Under the pieces are notes generated by a model. That model was not told the origin of the DNA, made no database searches, and saw only the letters and a list, made by a program, of their open reading frames with translations. Of a DNA stretch of 64,000 nt, positions 43,823 through 51,672 are shown one piece after another (within the stretch, counting starts at the first letter, position 1; the number at the start of each line of letters is the position of its first letter). The position numbers and the translations under genes are program-made. The DNA is from Planctomycetia bacterium (GTDB lineage Bacteria; Planctomycetota; Planctomycetia; Gemmatales; HRBIN36): positions 62,001 to 126,000 of the forward strand of contig JAEUIE010000044.1 of assembly GCA_016795155.1 (NCBI GenBank). Direction: 5' to 3'.

Positions 43823-44340
43823 TCCTGCACAAACCCGATCCGCCCCTTCTTGACCGGTTGGGGCGGTGGTTCCATCAGTTGCCTGATGGCATCAAACACT
43901 ACTTTGAATTTTGCATCGTATTTCTTTTCCATCTGTTCCAGCTTGCGGGCCAGGTCTTTGTTGGAGAGCAATAGTTCCCGCAACCTGACAAAGGCCCGCA
44001 TGATCGCAATGTTGACCTCAATAGCACGCGGACTATTCAGCACACTCGACAGCATGGCTACGCCTTGTTCGGTGAAGGCGTAGGGCAAACTACGACGACC
44101 ACCATGCCGCGAACTTGAGGTCACAAATTGTGACCTCAAGTTTTCATTTTCTTCAGCTGTTAACTGAAACATAAAGTCGTCTGGGAAACGCTCAATATTA
44201 CGTTTAACTGACTGATTGAAAACTTTGGTCGGCACGCCAAATAGCAGCGCTAAATCCTCATCCAGCATCACTTTATGGCCACGAATCAGCAGGATGGAGT
44301 GCTCAATTGTTTCGGTTGGAATACTGACTAAGGAAGCCAT
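43819..44340 (-). CDS. ORF6N-domain protein (phage antirepressor-like)
   Basis: 173 residues. The ORF6N domain fills residues about 5-95 (IRGHKVMLDEDLALLFGVPT, KVFNQSVKRNIERFPDDFMF), followed by the very conserved GRRSLPYAFTEQGVAMLSSV and a coiled-coil tail (about 120-160, KDLARKLEQMEKKYDAKFK). ORF6N/KilA-N proteins are DNA-binding antirepressor-like proteins of phage and accessory DNA. Three related palindromes, one inside the gene and two upstream, suggest that it binds its own locus. A 22-codon duplicate of its tail lies at 43092-43157. Accessory or mobile origin is likely. Confidence 0.92.
   Translation of the reverse strand: MASLVSIPTETIEHSILLIRGHKVMLDEDLALLFGVPTKVFNQSVKRNIERFPDDFMFQLTAEENENLRSQFVTSSSRHGGRRSLPYAFTEQGVAMLSSVLNSPRAIEVNIAIMRAFVRLRELLLSNKDLARKLEQMEKKYDAKFKVVFDAIRQLMEPPPQPVKKGRIGFVQD
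44112..44142. promoter_or_regulatory. Perfect 15-bp palindrome inside the ORF6N gene
   Basis: AACTTGAGGTCACAA, then one A, then TTGTGACCTCAAGTT. It overlaps the codons for NLRSQFVTSS, a well-conserved part of ORF6N proteins, so part of the symmetry may be forced by protein sequence. It shares the core GTCRC...GYGAC with the two upstream palindromes, which no protein constraint explains. Confidence 0.6.
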
Positions 44341-44380
44341 TTTAACTCCACGATGATTTCTGTCACAGCATAGCTGATAA

Positions 44381-44410
44381 AACTTGAAGTCGCAATTTGC
44401 GACATCAAAT
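44381..44410. promoter_or_regulatory. Palindrome upstream of ORF6N, related to the internal one
   Basis: GTCGCAA-T-TTGCGAC (44389-44403) is a perfect 7+1+7 palindrome inside a longer imperfect one that reads AACTTGAAGTCGCAA on the left, almost the same as the left arm of the internal palindrome (AACTTGAGGTCACAA). It lies 41-70 bp upstream of the ORF6N start, where an operator would sit. Confidence 0.6.
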
Positions 44411-44415
44411 CCGAT

Positions 44416-44444
44416 CTATAAGGTCGCCTTTTGCGACCTTATAG
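44416..44444. promoter_or_regulatory. Third palindrome, between rsmH and ORF6N
   Basis: A perfect 12-bp stem CTATAAGGTCGC / GCGACCTTATAG with loop CTTTT. The inner bases AAGGTCGC...GCGACCTT follow the same GGTCRC...GYGACC pattern as the other two palindromes. It can be a second operator or a transcription terminator for rsmH, whose stop codon is only 15 bp away. Confidence 0.6.
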
Positions 44445-44458
44445 TTTTCGTATTTTCC

Positions 44459-45343
44459 TCAAACTAATTTCGCTACCCTCAGCTTGGCACTTCTTGAGCG
44501 GGGGTTAGCTGCCTCTTCTTCCGCGCTTGCCTCGACAGGCTTCTTTGTCAAAATCTCCCAAGTTGTAGATTCGCGAAAAGCCCATTTCACGATACGGTCT
44601 TCCAGCGAATGAAAGCTGATGATCGCTGCTTTGCCGCCGTGTCTCAAACATCCAGGGAGCGCTGCCAGTAGCCGTTTCAATGCACCCAGTTCGTCGTTCA
44701 CGCCAATTCGCAATGCCTGGAACACGCGGGTGGCTGGATCAATTCCACCCTTGAAACGAGGCACACAGGAACGCACCAGATCAGCCAACTGCGTTGTCGT
44801 AGTAATCGGTGTCTCGTCGCGAACCGCCACAATCTTCCTCGCTACTCGTCGGCTATGGCGTTCTTCGCCGAGATGATAGAACAGGTCTGCCAGATCACGT
44901 TCCGTCCAACTGGCGATGATGTCCGCAGCAGTCTGATCTTCCGAGGAATCGAGCCGCATGTCGAGTGGCCCTACACGCTGAAAGCTCAATCCACGTTCCG
45001 CACTGTCCATCTGGTCAGAGGAAAAACCCAGGTCAGCGAGCACTGCATCCACTCGATCAATCTGCAGTTCATCCAACGTCTGCCTTAATCGATCAAAGTT
45101 GGCATGCACCAGATCGAGCCTCGGCTTGTTTGCGATCAGTTCCAACTTTTTCAAGGCCCGAGGAATGGCACTGGCATCACGATCCAGGCCAATGAGTCGT
45201 CCAGTTGAACCAATTTTCTCAGCAAGCAGACAGGCATGCCCGGCCCCGCCGAGTGTAGCATCCACCACAATCTGGCCAGGCTGTGGGTCCAGCAACTCCA
45301 GTACCTGCCGGGATAACACAGGTATGTGAACAGTTTCTTCCAT
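44459..45343 (-). CDS. rsmH: 16S rRNA (cytosine-1402-N4)-methyltransferase
   Basis: 294 residues. RsmH/MraW methylates C1402 of 16S rRNA. Family motifs are complete: HIPVLSRQVLELL at the N-terminus, the SAM-binding VVDATLGGAGHA, DAVLADLGFSSDQMD, ERGLSF, and the C-terminal AIISFHSLEDRIVKWAF. The length is normal. In many bacteria rsmH opens the dcw cell-division cluster (with ftsL and ftsI). Here it stands alone, as in many planctomycetes that lack the standard cluster. It diverges from argB. Confidence 0.97.
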   Translation of the reverse strand: MEETVHIPVLSRQVLELLDPQPGQIVVDATLGGAGHACLLAEKIGSTGRLIGLDRDASAIPRALKKLELIANKPRLDLVHANFDRLRQTLDELQIDRVDAVLADLGFSSDQMDSAERGLSFQRVGPLDMRLDSSEDQTAADIIASWTERDLADLFYHLGEERHSRRVARKIVAVRDETPITTTTQLADLVRSCVPRFKGGIDPATRVFQALRIGVNDELGALKRLLAALPGCLRHGGKAAIISFHSLEDRIVKWAFRESTTWEILTKKPVEASAEEEAANPRSRSAKLRVAKLV

Positions 45344-45424
45344 CGTCCTGTCAATCTACGGGGTGAAGTGGTTGGCTAGCGATGACTTTTCAAATTTTCC
45401 CATCGTCACATGGTTGTCTTCGCT

Positions 45425-45430
45425 TATAAT
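45425..45430 (+). promoter_or_regulatory. Candidate -10 box for argB
   Basis: A perfect TATAAT lies 39 bp before the argB ATG. No good -35 hexamer is found at the right distance (the best candidate is weak), so the promoter may depend on an activator or a variant sigma factor. No ARG-box was recognised. Confidence 0.4.
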
Positions 45431-45468
45431 CATGTTCTTCTGAATGGAGAGGAGTGTTTCTACCCACG

Positions 45469-46344
45469 ATGGAAAGTGCGATACGCAAAGCGAGTGTTCT
45501 GATTGAAGCGATGAACTACATCCGCAGTTTTCGTGACAAAATCACGGTGATCAAGCTGGGTGGTTCCGCTATGGAAGACCCCGAAGCAGTTACTGCCACG
45601 CTTCAAGATGTCGTGTTCATGGAAACGGTGGGCATGCGACCCGTACTGGTGCATGGCGGTGGGAAGGCCATTGACCGTGCGATGAAGAACGCCGGCCTGG
45701 TACCCACCAAAGTTGCAGGTCGACGTTATACCGATGATGCCACACTGAAAATTGTTGTTGATACTCTGCTGAATGAAATCAATGCCGGCCTGGTGAACCA
45801 GATTCGCGAACTGGGCGGTCATGCCGTTTCACTACATACCGGTGGCTTACAGGTTCTTAATGGCCGCAAACTCGCCATGGCAGATGAATCCGGCGCCCCT
45901 ATTGACCTGGGACGAGTCGGCACTGTCACCGGAGTCAACTGTGATCTCATCACCAATATCTGTAAAGCAGATCGTGTGCCGGTCATCCCATCACTGGCAT
46001 ATGATGAGGCAGGCCAGTGGCTGAACATCAATGCTGACACTGCAGCGTCGGCGGTAGCGTTGCATCTGCAAGCAGAAAAATTTGTGCTTATGACTGATAC
46101 CCCAGGCATCCTGCGTAATCGCCATGATGCTGAAACACTTATCACGCATCTTGATCGAGCGGGTATTGAGGAACTGGTAAATACTAAAATCATAGACGCA
46201 GGCATGCTGCCCAAGGTGGAAGCATGCCTTGATGCATTGCGTGCCGGCGTCAAGAAAACCCACATTATCGATGGAAGGCTCAGGCATTCGCTGCTGCTGG
46301 AAATCTATACCGATGTGGGCGTCGGAACTGAAATTGTTCTCTAG
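45469..46344 (+). CDS. argB: Acetylglutamate kinase
   Basis: 291 residues. It phosphorylates N-acetylglutamate in arginine synthesis. Amino-acid-kinase motifs: ITVIKLGGSAM, VLVHGGGKAID, the arginine-sensitive-type segment RRYTDDATLKIVVDTL, NINADTAASAVALHL and KVEACLDALRAGVKKTHIID. The N-terminal helix (about 1-20) together with the C-terminal part suggests the feedback-inhibited hexameric form. The ATG at 45469 is chosen; a GTG at 45454 would sit directly on the GAGAGGAG ribosome site. First gene of the argB-argD-argF operon. Confidence 0.97.
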   Translation: MESAIRKASVLIEAMNYIRSFRDKITVIKLGGSAMEDPEAVTATLQDVVFMETVGMRPVLVHGGGKAIDRAMKNAGLVPTKVAGRRYTDDATLKIVVDTLLNEINAGLVNQIRELGGHAVSLHTGGLQVLNGRKLAMADESGAPIDLGRVGTVTGVNCDLITNICKADRVPVIPSLAYDEAGQWLNINADTAASAVALHLQAEKFVLMTDTPGILRNRHDAETLITHLDRAGIEELVNTKIIDAGMLPKVEACLDALRAGVKKTHIIDGRLRHSLLLEIYTDVGVGTEIVL

Positions 46345-46376
46345 TCGCAGATTGCTGCAAGCCGGGAGAAGAAAAG

Positions 46377-47582
46377 ATGAAGAAACATCTCAGTACAGCT
46401 GAGACTATCGCCTTGTTTCAGAAGTATGTGGTAGCCAACTACAACCGCTATCCCGTTTCGCTGGTGCGTGGGGAAGGTTCGCTGATCTGGGATGCTGAAG
46501 GCAAGCGTTACATCGACTTTTTCCCAGGCTGGGGCTGCAACTTACTGGGGCATTCTCCGTCAAGGATCGTGAAGGCTGTTCAGGAACAGGTTGCAGAACT
46601 CATCCATGTTCCGAACACCTGGTACATGGAAGCTCAAGGACTGTTAGCCAAAGAATTATCCGAACGCAGTGGATTTGGCGGACAATGCTTCTTCTGCAAT
46701 AGCGGTGCAGAAGCCAACGAAACCGCCATCAAACTGGCTCGCCTGCATGGCCAAGGTAAGCGATACAAAATCATCACCATGGAAGGCGGTTTTCACGGCA
46801 GAACCATGGGAGCCGTCTCGGCCACGGCACAGCCCAAGTATCATCAAAGCTTTCAACCCATGCTGCCTGGGTTCACTTTTGTGCCCTTCGGCAATCTCGA
46901 TGCAGTGAAGAATGCCATTGATGCTGAAACCTCTGCTATCCTCGTTGAACCCATACAAGGCGAAGGTGGAATCCGAATTCCGCCTCAAGACTATTTGTCA
47001 GGTTTGCGTAAAGTGGCCGATCAGCACAACCTGCTGTTGATGTTTGATGAAGTACAGGCTGGCATGGGACGTACTGGACAATGGTTTGGCTATCAGAACT
47101 TTGGTGTCACACCTGATGTCATGACACTTGCCAAGAGCCTGGCTGGTGGCATGGCGATGGGTGCCGTGGTAGCACGTGCGGAAGTTGGGGCCACACTCAA
47201 GCCCGGTATGCATGCATGCACCTTTGGAGGCAACCCGGTAGCAGCCCGTGCGGCACTAGCCTACATCGAAACTATCGAGCAAGAGCAACTTCTTCAGCGA
47301 GCAATCACCATTGGCTCACACTTCAAGGAGCGATTCTCTCGCCTGCAGAAAAAGTGTTCTCTTATCCGCGATGTACGTATTCTGGGATGCATGATCGGCA
47401 TTGAACTCGACCGTGAGGGAACAACGGTGGTGCAGCAATGCCTGGATCGCCACCTTCTGGTCAACTGCACCCAAGGCAACGTCATTCGGCTGCTGCCGGC
47501 ACTCAACCTGCACGACAAGCAGTTGGAAGAAGGCTGCCAGATTCTGGAAGACGTTCTGCAATCACTCAGCAAGCAGGGTTAA
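46377..47582 (+). CDS. argD: Acetylornithine aminotransferase
   Basis: 401 residues, class III PLP-dependent aminotransferase. It converts N-acetylglutamate semialdehyde to N-acetylornithine and may also serve lysine synthesis. Motifs: NSGAEANETAIKLARLHGQG, GGFHGRTMGAVSAT, LLMFDEVQAGMGRTGQWFGY, and the PLP lysine in PDVMTLAKSLAGGMAMG. The C-terminal GNVIRLLPALNLH is typical of ArgD. It starts 32 bp after argB with GGGAGAAG as ribosome-binding site and precedes argF by 6 bp. Confidence 0.96.
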   Translation: MKKHLSTAETIALFQKYVVANYNRYPVSLVRGEGSLIWDAEGKRYIDFFPGWGCNLLGHSPSRIVKAVQEQVAELIHVPNTWYMEAQGLLAKELSERSGFGGQCFFCNSGAEANETAIKLARLHGQGKRYKIITMEGGFHGRTMGAVSATAQPKYHQSFQPMLPGFTFVPFGNLDAVKNAIDAETSAILVEPIQGEGGIRIPPQDYLSGLRKVADQHNLLLMFDEVQAGMGRTGQWFGYQNFGVTPDVMTLAKSLAGGMAMGAVVARAEVGATLKPGMHACTFGGNPVAARAALAYIETIEQEQLLQRAITIGSHFKERFSRLQKKCSLIRDVRILGCMIGIELDREGTTVVQQCLDRHLLVNCTQGNVIRLLPALNLHDKQLEEGCQILEDVLQSLSKQG

Positions 47583-47588
47583 TCCGTC

Positions 47589-48515
47589 ATGCGACATTTT
47601 CTCGATCTGCTGGACGTTTCAAAGGAAGAAGTAAAACGACTGCTGACCGCTACAGCAGCATTGAAATCCCAGACACGGGCAGAGTTTCTGCCATTGGCAG
47701 GCCATTGCCTGGGGCTGGTGTTTGAAAAACCATCGTTGCGAACGCGAGTCAGCTTCCAGGCTGCCATGGGACAACTCGGAGGCACCAGCATCTTTCTGAG
47801 TGGAGCTGATGCTGGACTGGGTACGAGGGAACCTCTTTCCGACTATGCCCGCGTGATGACTTCCTATGTGGATGCACTGGTGGTGCGAACTTTTCATCAT
47901 GCCACGGTGGAGGGGTTTGCCCGTTACGCTGAGTGCCCCGTCATCAATGGACTGTCAGACTACTATCACCCATGCCAGGCCCTGGCTGATGTCTTTACCA
48001 TTTCGGAACACTTCCGATCAATGGATCAGCGCACTGTCGTCTTCGTTGGTGATGGAAACAATGTCGCACGATCTCTCGCAGTGGCATGTGCTTATTTGAA
48101 CTGGAAGTTCCGTCTGGTGTGTCCAGCAAGTTATGTTTTTGATGAACCGTTTGTCAAAACCTATCAGCAAAAGTTCCCGAAGTTACCATGTGAAATTCTT
48201 CACGATCCCATCCAGGCCATGCAGGGTGCAGATGTGGTCTATACCGATGTCTGGACCAGCATGGGGCAGGAGCAGGAAGCCCTGGAACGAAAACAGCAGT
48301 TCCAGGGATTTCAGGTAAATGCTGGCTTGCTCAAGAACGCCCCGAAGCATGCTGTGGTAATGCACTGCCTGCCTGCCCACCGAGGTGAAGAAATAGCAGC
48401 TGATGCTGTCGATTCTGATCAAAGTATTGTCTTCACCCAGGCTGCCAATCGTCTTCACCTGCAGAAAGCATTGTTGTTATGGCTGCTGATACCGGATCTA
48501 TTGCCAGTCAAATAA
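47589..48515 (+). CDS. argF: Ornithine carbamoyltransferase
   Basis: 308 residues. It makes citrulline from ornithine and carbamoyl phosphate. Signatures: carbamoyl-phosphate loop FEKPSLRTRVSFQ (the S-x-R-T-R form), ornithine-side DYYHPCQALADVFT, VGDGNNVARSLA, and catalytic VMHCLPAHRGEEI. It begins 6 bp after argD. The remaining arginine genes (argC, argJ, argG, argH) are not in the window. A hairpin at 48519-48542 ends the operon. Confidence 0.97.
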   Translation: MRHFLDLLDVSKEEVKRLLTATAALKSQTRAEFLPLAGHCLGLVFEKPSLRTRVSFQAAMGQLGGTSIFLSGADAGLGTREPLSDYARVMTSYVDALVVRTFHHATVEGFARYAECPVINGLSDYYHPCQALADVFTISEHFRSMDQRTVVFVGDGNNVARSLAVACAYLNWKFRLVCPASYVFDEPFVKTYQQKFPKLPCEILHDPIQAMQGADVVYTDVWTSMGQEQEALERKQQFQGFQVNAGLLKNAPKHAVVMHCLPAHRGEEIAADAVDSDQSIVFTQAANRLHLQKALLLWLLIPDLLPVK

Positions 48516-48518
48516 AAC

Positions 48519-48542
48519 TGCCCCAGAAAAAAACCTGGGGCA
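48519..48542. terminator. Bidirectional hairpin between argF and the Gfo/Idh gene
   Basis: Perfect 8-bp stem TGCCCCAG / CTGGGGCA with an A-rich 8-nt loop, 3 bp after the argF stop and 28 bp after the convergent gene's stop. Either strand can use it. Confidence 0.7.
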
Positions 48543-48570
48543 TCGGTTCTTCAATTAATCTCAACTCAGC

Positions 48571-50010
48571 TTAGAGTGTCCAACCCTTGCGGTATTCAGG
48601 CTGAATGAACAGTTGAGCTTCCGAGCAATTGGTAACCCGCATGTTTGGGCCATCCCATTCGATTCGTTTGCCTACACGCATGGCAACATTGCCCAGCAGC
48701 ATAGTTTCCGTGAACAGTGCAGCATAATCGAAATTGGAGAAGGGGCGGGCACCGCCTCGAATGCCTTCCACCCATTCCTTCTTCATACCGTAATCGCCTG
48801 AGCCATTGCGAGCCATGGTGATAGCTGGGCCTGATTTCCCGGATTGTAATTTCTCCTGCTCTTCGACAGGGAAATCCTTTTCCGGGTAGAGCCTATACTG
48901 GGCACCGTAATCATTGGGTGAAAAGAGTATTCCTTTTTCGCCGACGATAATGCTGCCACTGTCAGAGAGTTTTTCAATCATGCGAGTGTCTTTGTTGTAC
49001 TTCAAACACTTGCTGAGCAAATCGGTAGGAGGCTGTACCAGAGATGCCTTGCGACCATCAGGCAACAGAACACGCCCTTCATACCAGTAGAGCTTGCATG
49101 GCTCCATATCGCCTCGAGCAGGGAACTCATACATGGCGGAAGCCCAAGCGGGATATGTTTCGGAATTCAAAGGCCCGCTGACTGCTGATACTGCTGTTGG
49201 ATAGCCGAGTTTACATGCCATGAATGCCATGTTGGCCGTGTGACATGCCATATCGCCCAATGCACCAGTTCCAAAATCCCAAAACCCGCGCCAGGCAAAG
49301 GGATGCAGGCTGGAATGATAATCGCGGAACGGAGCCGGTCCGAGGAATTCATCCCAATGTACATGGGGTGGAACAGGCTTGGTCGCGGGACGCGAAACGA
49401 TTTCGGGTGCCTGGGGCCAGACCGGGCGATTCGTCCAGACATGGATTTCCTTGATCTGTCCCAGCACGCCGCCCTGAATGAGTTCCACAGCACGTCGCAA
49501 ACCGTTTTCCGCAGTGCCCTGGTTGCCCATCTGGGTAGTTACCTTCATTTCACTGGCCAGTTCACGCATTTTGCGGGCTTCGTGAACTGTGTGCGTCAGA
49601 GGCTTTTGACAATACACATGTTTACCCATTTTCATGGCCATCACTGCAGCGACGGAATGGGTATGATCCGGGGTGCTCACTACCACGGCATCAATGTTCT
49701 TGCCCTGCTCTTCGAGCATCTTGCGGAAGTCGAAGTACTTTTTGGGGTTGTGCTTATCACCCTTGTTCAAGTCCTGATAAGCCTTGTTGCAACGTTCATC
49801 ATCGATATCGCAGATCGCTACCACATCACCAAACTGTCCAGCATGGAGTATGTCACTGTGACCTTTGCCACCGACACCAATACCTGCAAAACGCAGCTTC
49901 TCATTCGGTGAACGAGGATGAAGATTCGCTTGAGCTGTGCCTGCGACCCAGAATCCAGCACTTGCTGCTGCACTGGTAAATAGAAAATCGCGTCGGGTTG
50001 AAGAGGACAT
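48571..50010 (-). CDS. Tat-exported Gfo/Idh/MocA-family oxidoreductase
   Basis: 479 residues. The N-terminus MSSSTRRDFLFTSAAASAGF is a Tat signal. The Rossmann domain (about 38-165) has GIGVGGKGHSDI, AICDIDDERC and the conserved CQKPLTHTVHEARKMRELA with the E/K-K-P motif of the family. The C-terminal domain contains HWDEFLGPAPFRDYHSSLHP and FRGFWDFGTGALGDMACH-like text (RGFWDFGTGALGDMACHTAN), characteristic of the exported planctomycete/Bacteroidetes branch that acts on sugars or glycans. The cofactor is exported bound to the folded protein, which is the usual reason for Tat use. Substrate unknown. Confidence 0.95.
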   Translation of the reverse strand: MSSSTRRDFLFTSAAASAGFWVAGTAQANLHPRSPNEKLRFAGIGVGGKGHSDILHAGQFGDVVAICDIDDERCNKAYQDLNKGDKHNPKKYFDFRKMLEEQGKNIDAVVVSTPDHTHSVAAVMAMKMGKHVYCQKPLTHTVHEARKMRELASEMKVTTQMGNQGTAENGLRRAVELIQGGVLGQIKEIHVWTNRPVWPQAPEIVSRPATKPVPPHVHWDEFLGPAPFRDYHSSLHPFAWRGFWDFGTGALGDMACHTANMAFMACKLGYPTAVSAVSGPLNSETYPAWASAMYEFPARGDMEPCKLYWYEGRVLLPDGRKASLVQPPTDLLSKCLKYNKDTRMIEKLSDSGSIIVGEKGILFSPNDYGAQYRLYPEKDFPVEEQEKLQSGKSGPAITMARNGSGDYGMKKEWVEGIRGGARPFSNFDYAALFTETMLLGNVAMRVGKRIEWDGPNMRVTNCSEAQLFIQPEYRKGWTL

Positions 50011-50251
50011 GCAGACAGTCTCCTGATGAATTACAGTTCACGGTCCTGTCTGCAGCCTGTTTCAGCAAATGCCGGCAAGACTAGATCAGGACATCCAAGG
50101 TGGGATTCGAACCACCTAACACTAAACAGTAACATGGCATTTTGCCAGAAGAAAATTCGAAGATTCAATTGTCTGACATCTACTATTCTCTCCTGCCATT
50201 TTTTCACGTTGATACAATAATTCCAAAACAACTTGTTTCAAGGAACCGCTG

Positions 50252-50875
50252 GTGAAGATCGTTCGTTTTCCGCATCCTGCTCTACGCTACCAGGCCAAAC
50301 CCGTTACTACGATTGACGCAGAAGTCCGCAAGGTGATCGATGCCCTGCGTGATTTAACCTACCAGCACGAGGGTCTGGGGCTTGCTGCTCCACAAATCGC
50401 TGTACCACTGCAGATATTCTTCATGAACCCTTCGGGTGAGAAGGAGCAGAAAGAAGAAGAACGAGTGATCATCAACCCGGTAATTAGTATGCGGGAAGGC
50501 AGCGAAGAACGGGAAGAAGGCTGCCTCAGTTTTCCGGAACTGTACCAGAATGTCCGCAGGGCCAAGAAAATCCGTTTAGAAGCCTATGATCCCGAGGGGG
50601 GGAAAATCGACATGATTTTCGAAGACTTGCCAGCTCGCATTGTGCAACATGAAGCTGATCACCTGCATGGCAAATTGTTCATTGATTATTTCAATACGAT
50701 CAGCAAGCTAGCTAGCCGGGGCATGATCTCTCAGTTTGAAAAGGATTTTCTGAAACAGCAGGAACGGGGCGAACTGCCTTCTAAAAAAGAAATGTTACGC
50801 CGACTCAGACAACTGGAGGAGCAGTTTGCAGAAGGAGCGAAACCAGCAAACTCTGAGCACAAACCTGTACTCTAA
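50252..50875 (+). CDS. def: Peptide deformylase
   Basis: 207 residues, starting at GTG with AAGGA 8 nt upstream. It removes the formyl group from new proteins. The three motifs are complete: G41-LGLAAPQ, E89-GCLSFPE (metal ligand C91) and Q132-HEADHLHG (H133, H137 metal ligands, E134 catalytic). A basic, charged C-terminal extension (about 165-207, KKEMLRRLRQLEEQF) makes it longer than the usual 165-180 residues. The gene's end overlaps the stop of the convergent DUF1080 gene by 4 bp. fmt, its usual partner, is not adjacent. Confidence 0.97.
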   Translation: MKIVRFPHPALRYQAKPVTTIDAEVRKVIDALRDLTYQHEGLGLAAPQIAVPLQIFFMNPSGEKEQKEEERVIINPVISMREGSEEREEGCLSFPELYQNVRRAKKIRLEAYDPEGGKIDMIFEDLPARIVQHEADHLHGKLFIDYFNTISKLASRGMISQFEKDFLKQQERGELPSKKEMLRRLRQLEEQFAEGAKPANSEHKPVL

Positions 50876-51615
50876 TTATCCTTTTCCGGATCAACAGGTC
50901 TGCCTTCCAGTTGTCGTACTTTGATATTACGGAAGTGTATCTCGCCAGCTTCGGATTGCAGGGCAATTCTGCCTCTTGTGAATTCTGAATCTCGCCCAAC
51001 CATGACCAGTTCATTATTCATTTTGACGGAAACAAATTTTCCATGGCAGGTGATGGTCGTCGTATTCCAATCGCCCATCGGCTGATCAACTCCGTCCATT
51101 CGACGAAGAAATACATCTTTCTGTTTATCATCTTTATAATCGGGATGAATGCTCAGCTTGAATCCATTCAGCAGTGCAACATCCCCTGCCCGTCCTTCGT
51201 TCAATCTCAGCTGAATCGATTTAGGCCAGATGGAATCTGCTTCGGTATTGATGTGCAGCAAGACTCCACTATGGTAGACCGGTTCCTTCTCGGATTTTGC
51301 CGGGGTCGTATTCCGGTCTACTGCCCATCTCCATTCCAGGCTGAGTTCATAACTGGAAAACATTTTTTCCGTCACCAGATAACCGGGTGAAGTACCTTTG
51401 ATGATGAGATACTTTTCCACAGGATCCATAGTGAACAGATCATGAACATTAACCTGCTTGTCAGGCGAATATTTGTTCCACCCGAGGAAATTCTGGGTAG
51501 GCCATAATACGGTAGTTTTTGTGTCACGGTTTTCAGCCTGCCCCCAGAGGGGAACACACCACACCAGGGTCAGTAAACCAACGATGATCTGTCTAACTGG
51601 GCGAAGAGAATACAT
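50872..51615 (-). CDS. DUF1080 (3-keto-disaccharide hydrolase-like) exported protein
   Basis: 247 residues from the ATG at 51615, with GGAG 7 nt upstream. The signal peptide spans about 1-26 (IIVGLLTLVWCVPLWGQAEN). The rest is a concanavalin-like beta-sandwich of the DUF1080 family: FSSYELSLEWRW, SGVLLHINTEA, DWNTTTITCHGKFVSVKMN and the C-terminal RGRIALQSEAGEIHFRNIKV. Family members are common in planctomycetes and include 3-keto-glucoside hydrolases; others probably only bind sugars. A longer upstream frame is open but reads as non-coding. Confidence 0.9.
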   Translation of the reverse strand: MYSLRPVRQIIVGLLTLVWCVPLWGQAENRDTKTTVLWPTQNFLGWNKYSPDKQVNVHDLFTMDPVEKYLIIKGTSPGYLVTEKMFSSYELSLEWRWAVDRNTTPAKSEKEPVYHSGVLLHINTEADSIWPKSIQLRLNEGRAGDVALLNGFKLSIHPDYKDDKQKDVFLRRMDGVDQPMGDWNTTTITCHGKFVSVKMNNELVMVGRDSEFTRGRIALQSEAGEIHFRNIKVRQLEGRPVDPEKDN

Positions 51616-51672
51616 GTCTTCTCCTTGAATCTGCTGATTGCAGCCTACCCTGTAGAATGCTATTCTGCAACC

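Noticed and set aside
50096-50120. tRNA-like T-arm (GGTTCGAATCCCACC on the minus strand)
   Set aside because: No anticodon arm, D arm or acceptor stem could be drawn around it, and the stem pairs best with an 8-nt loop. Treated as a chance or degenerate hairpin.
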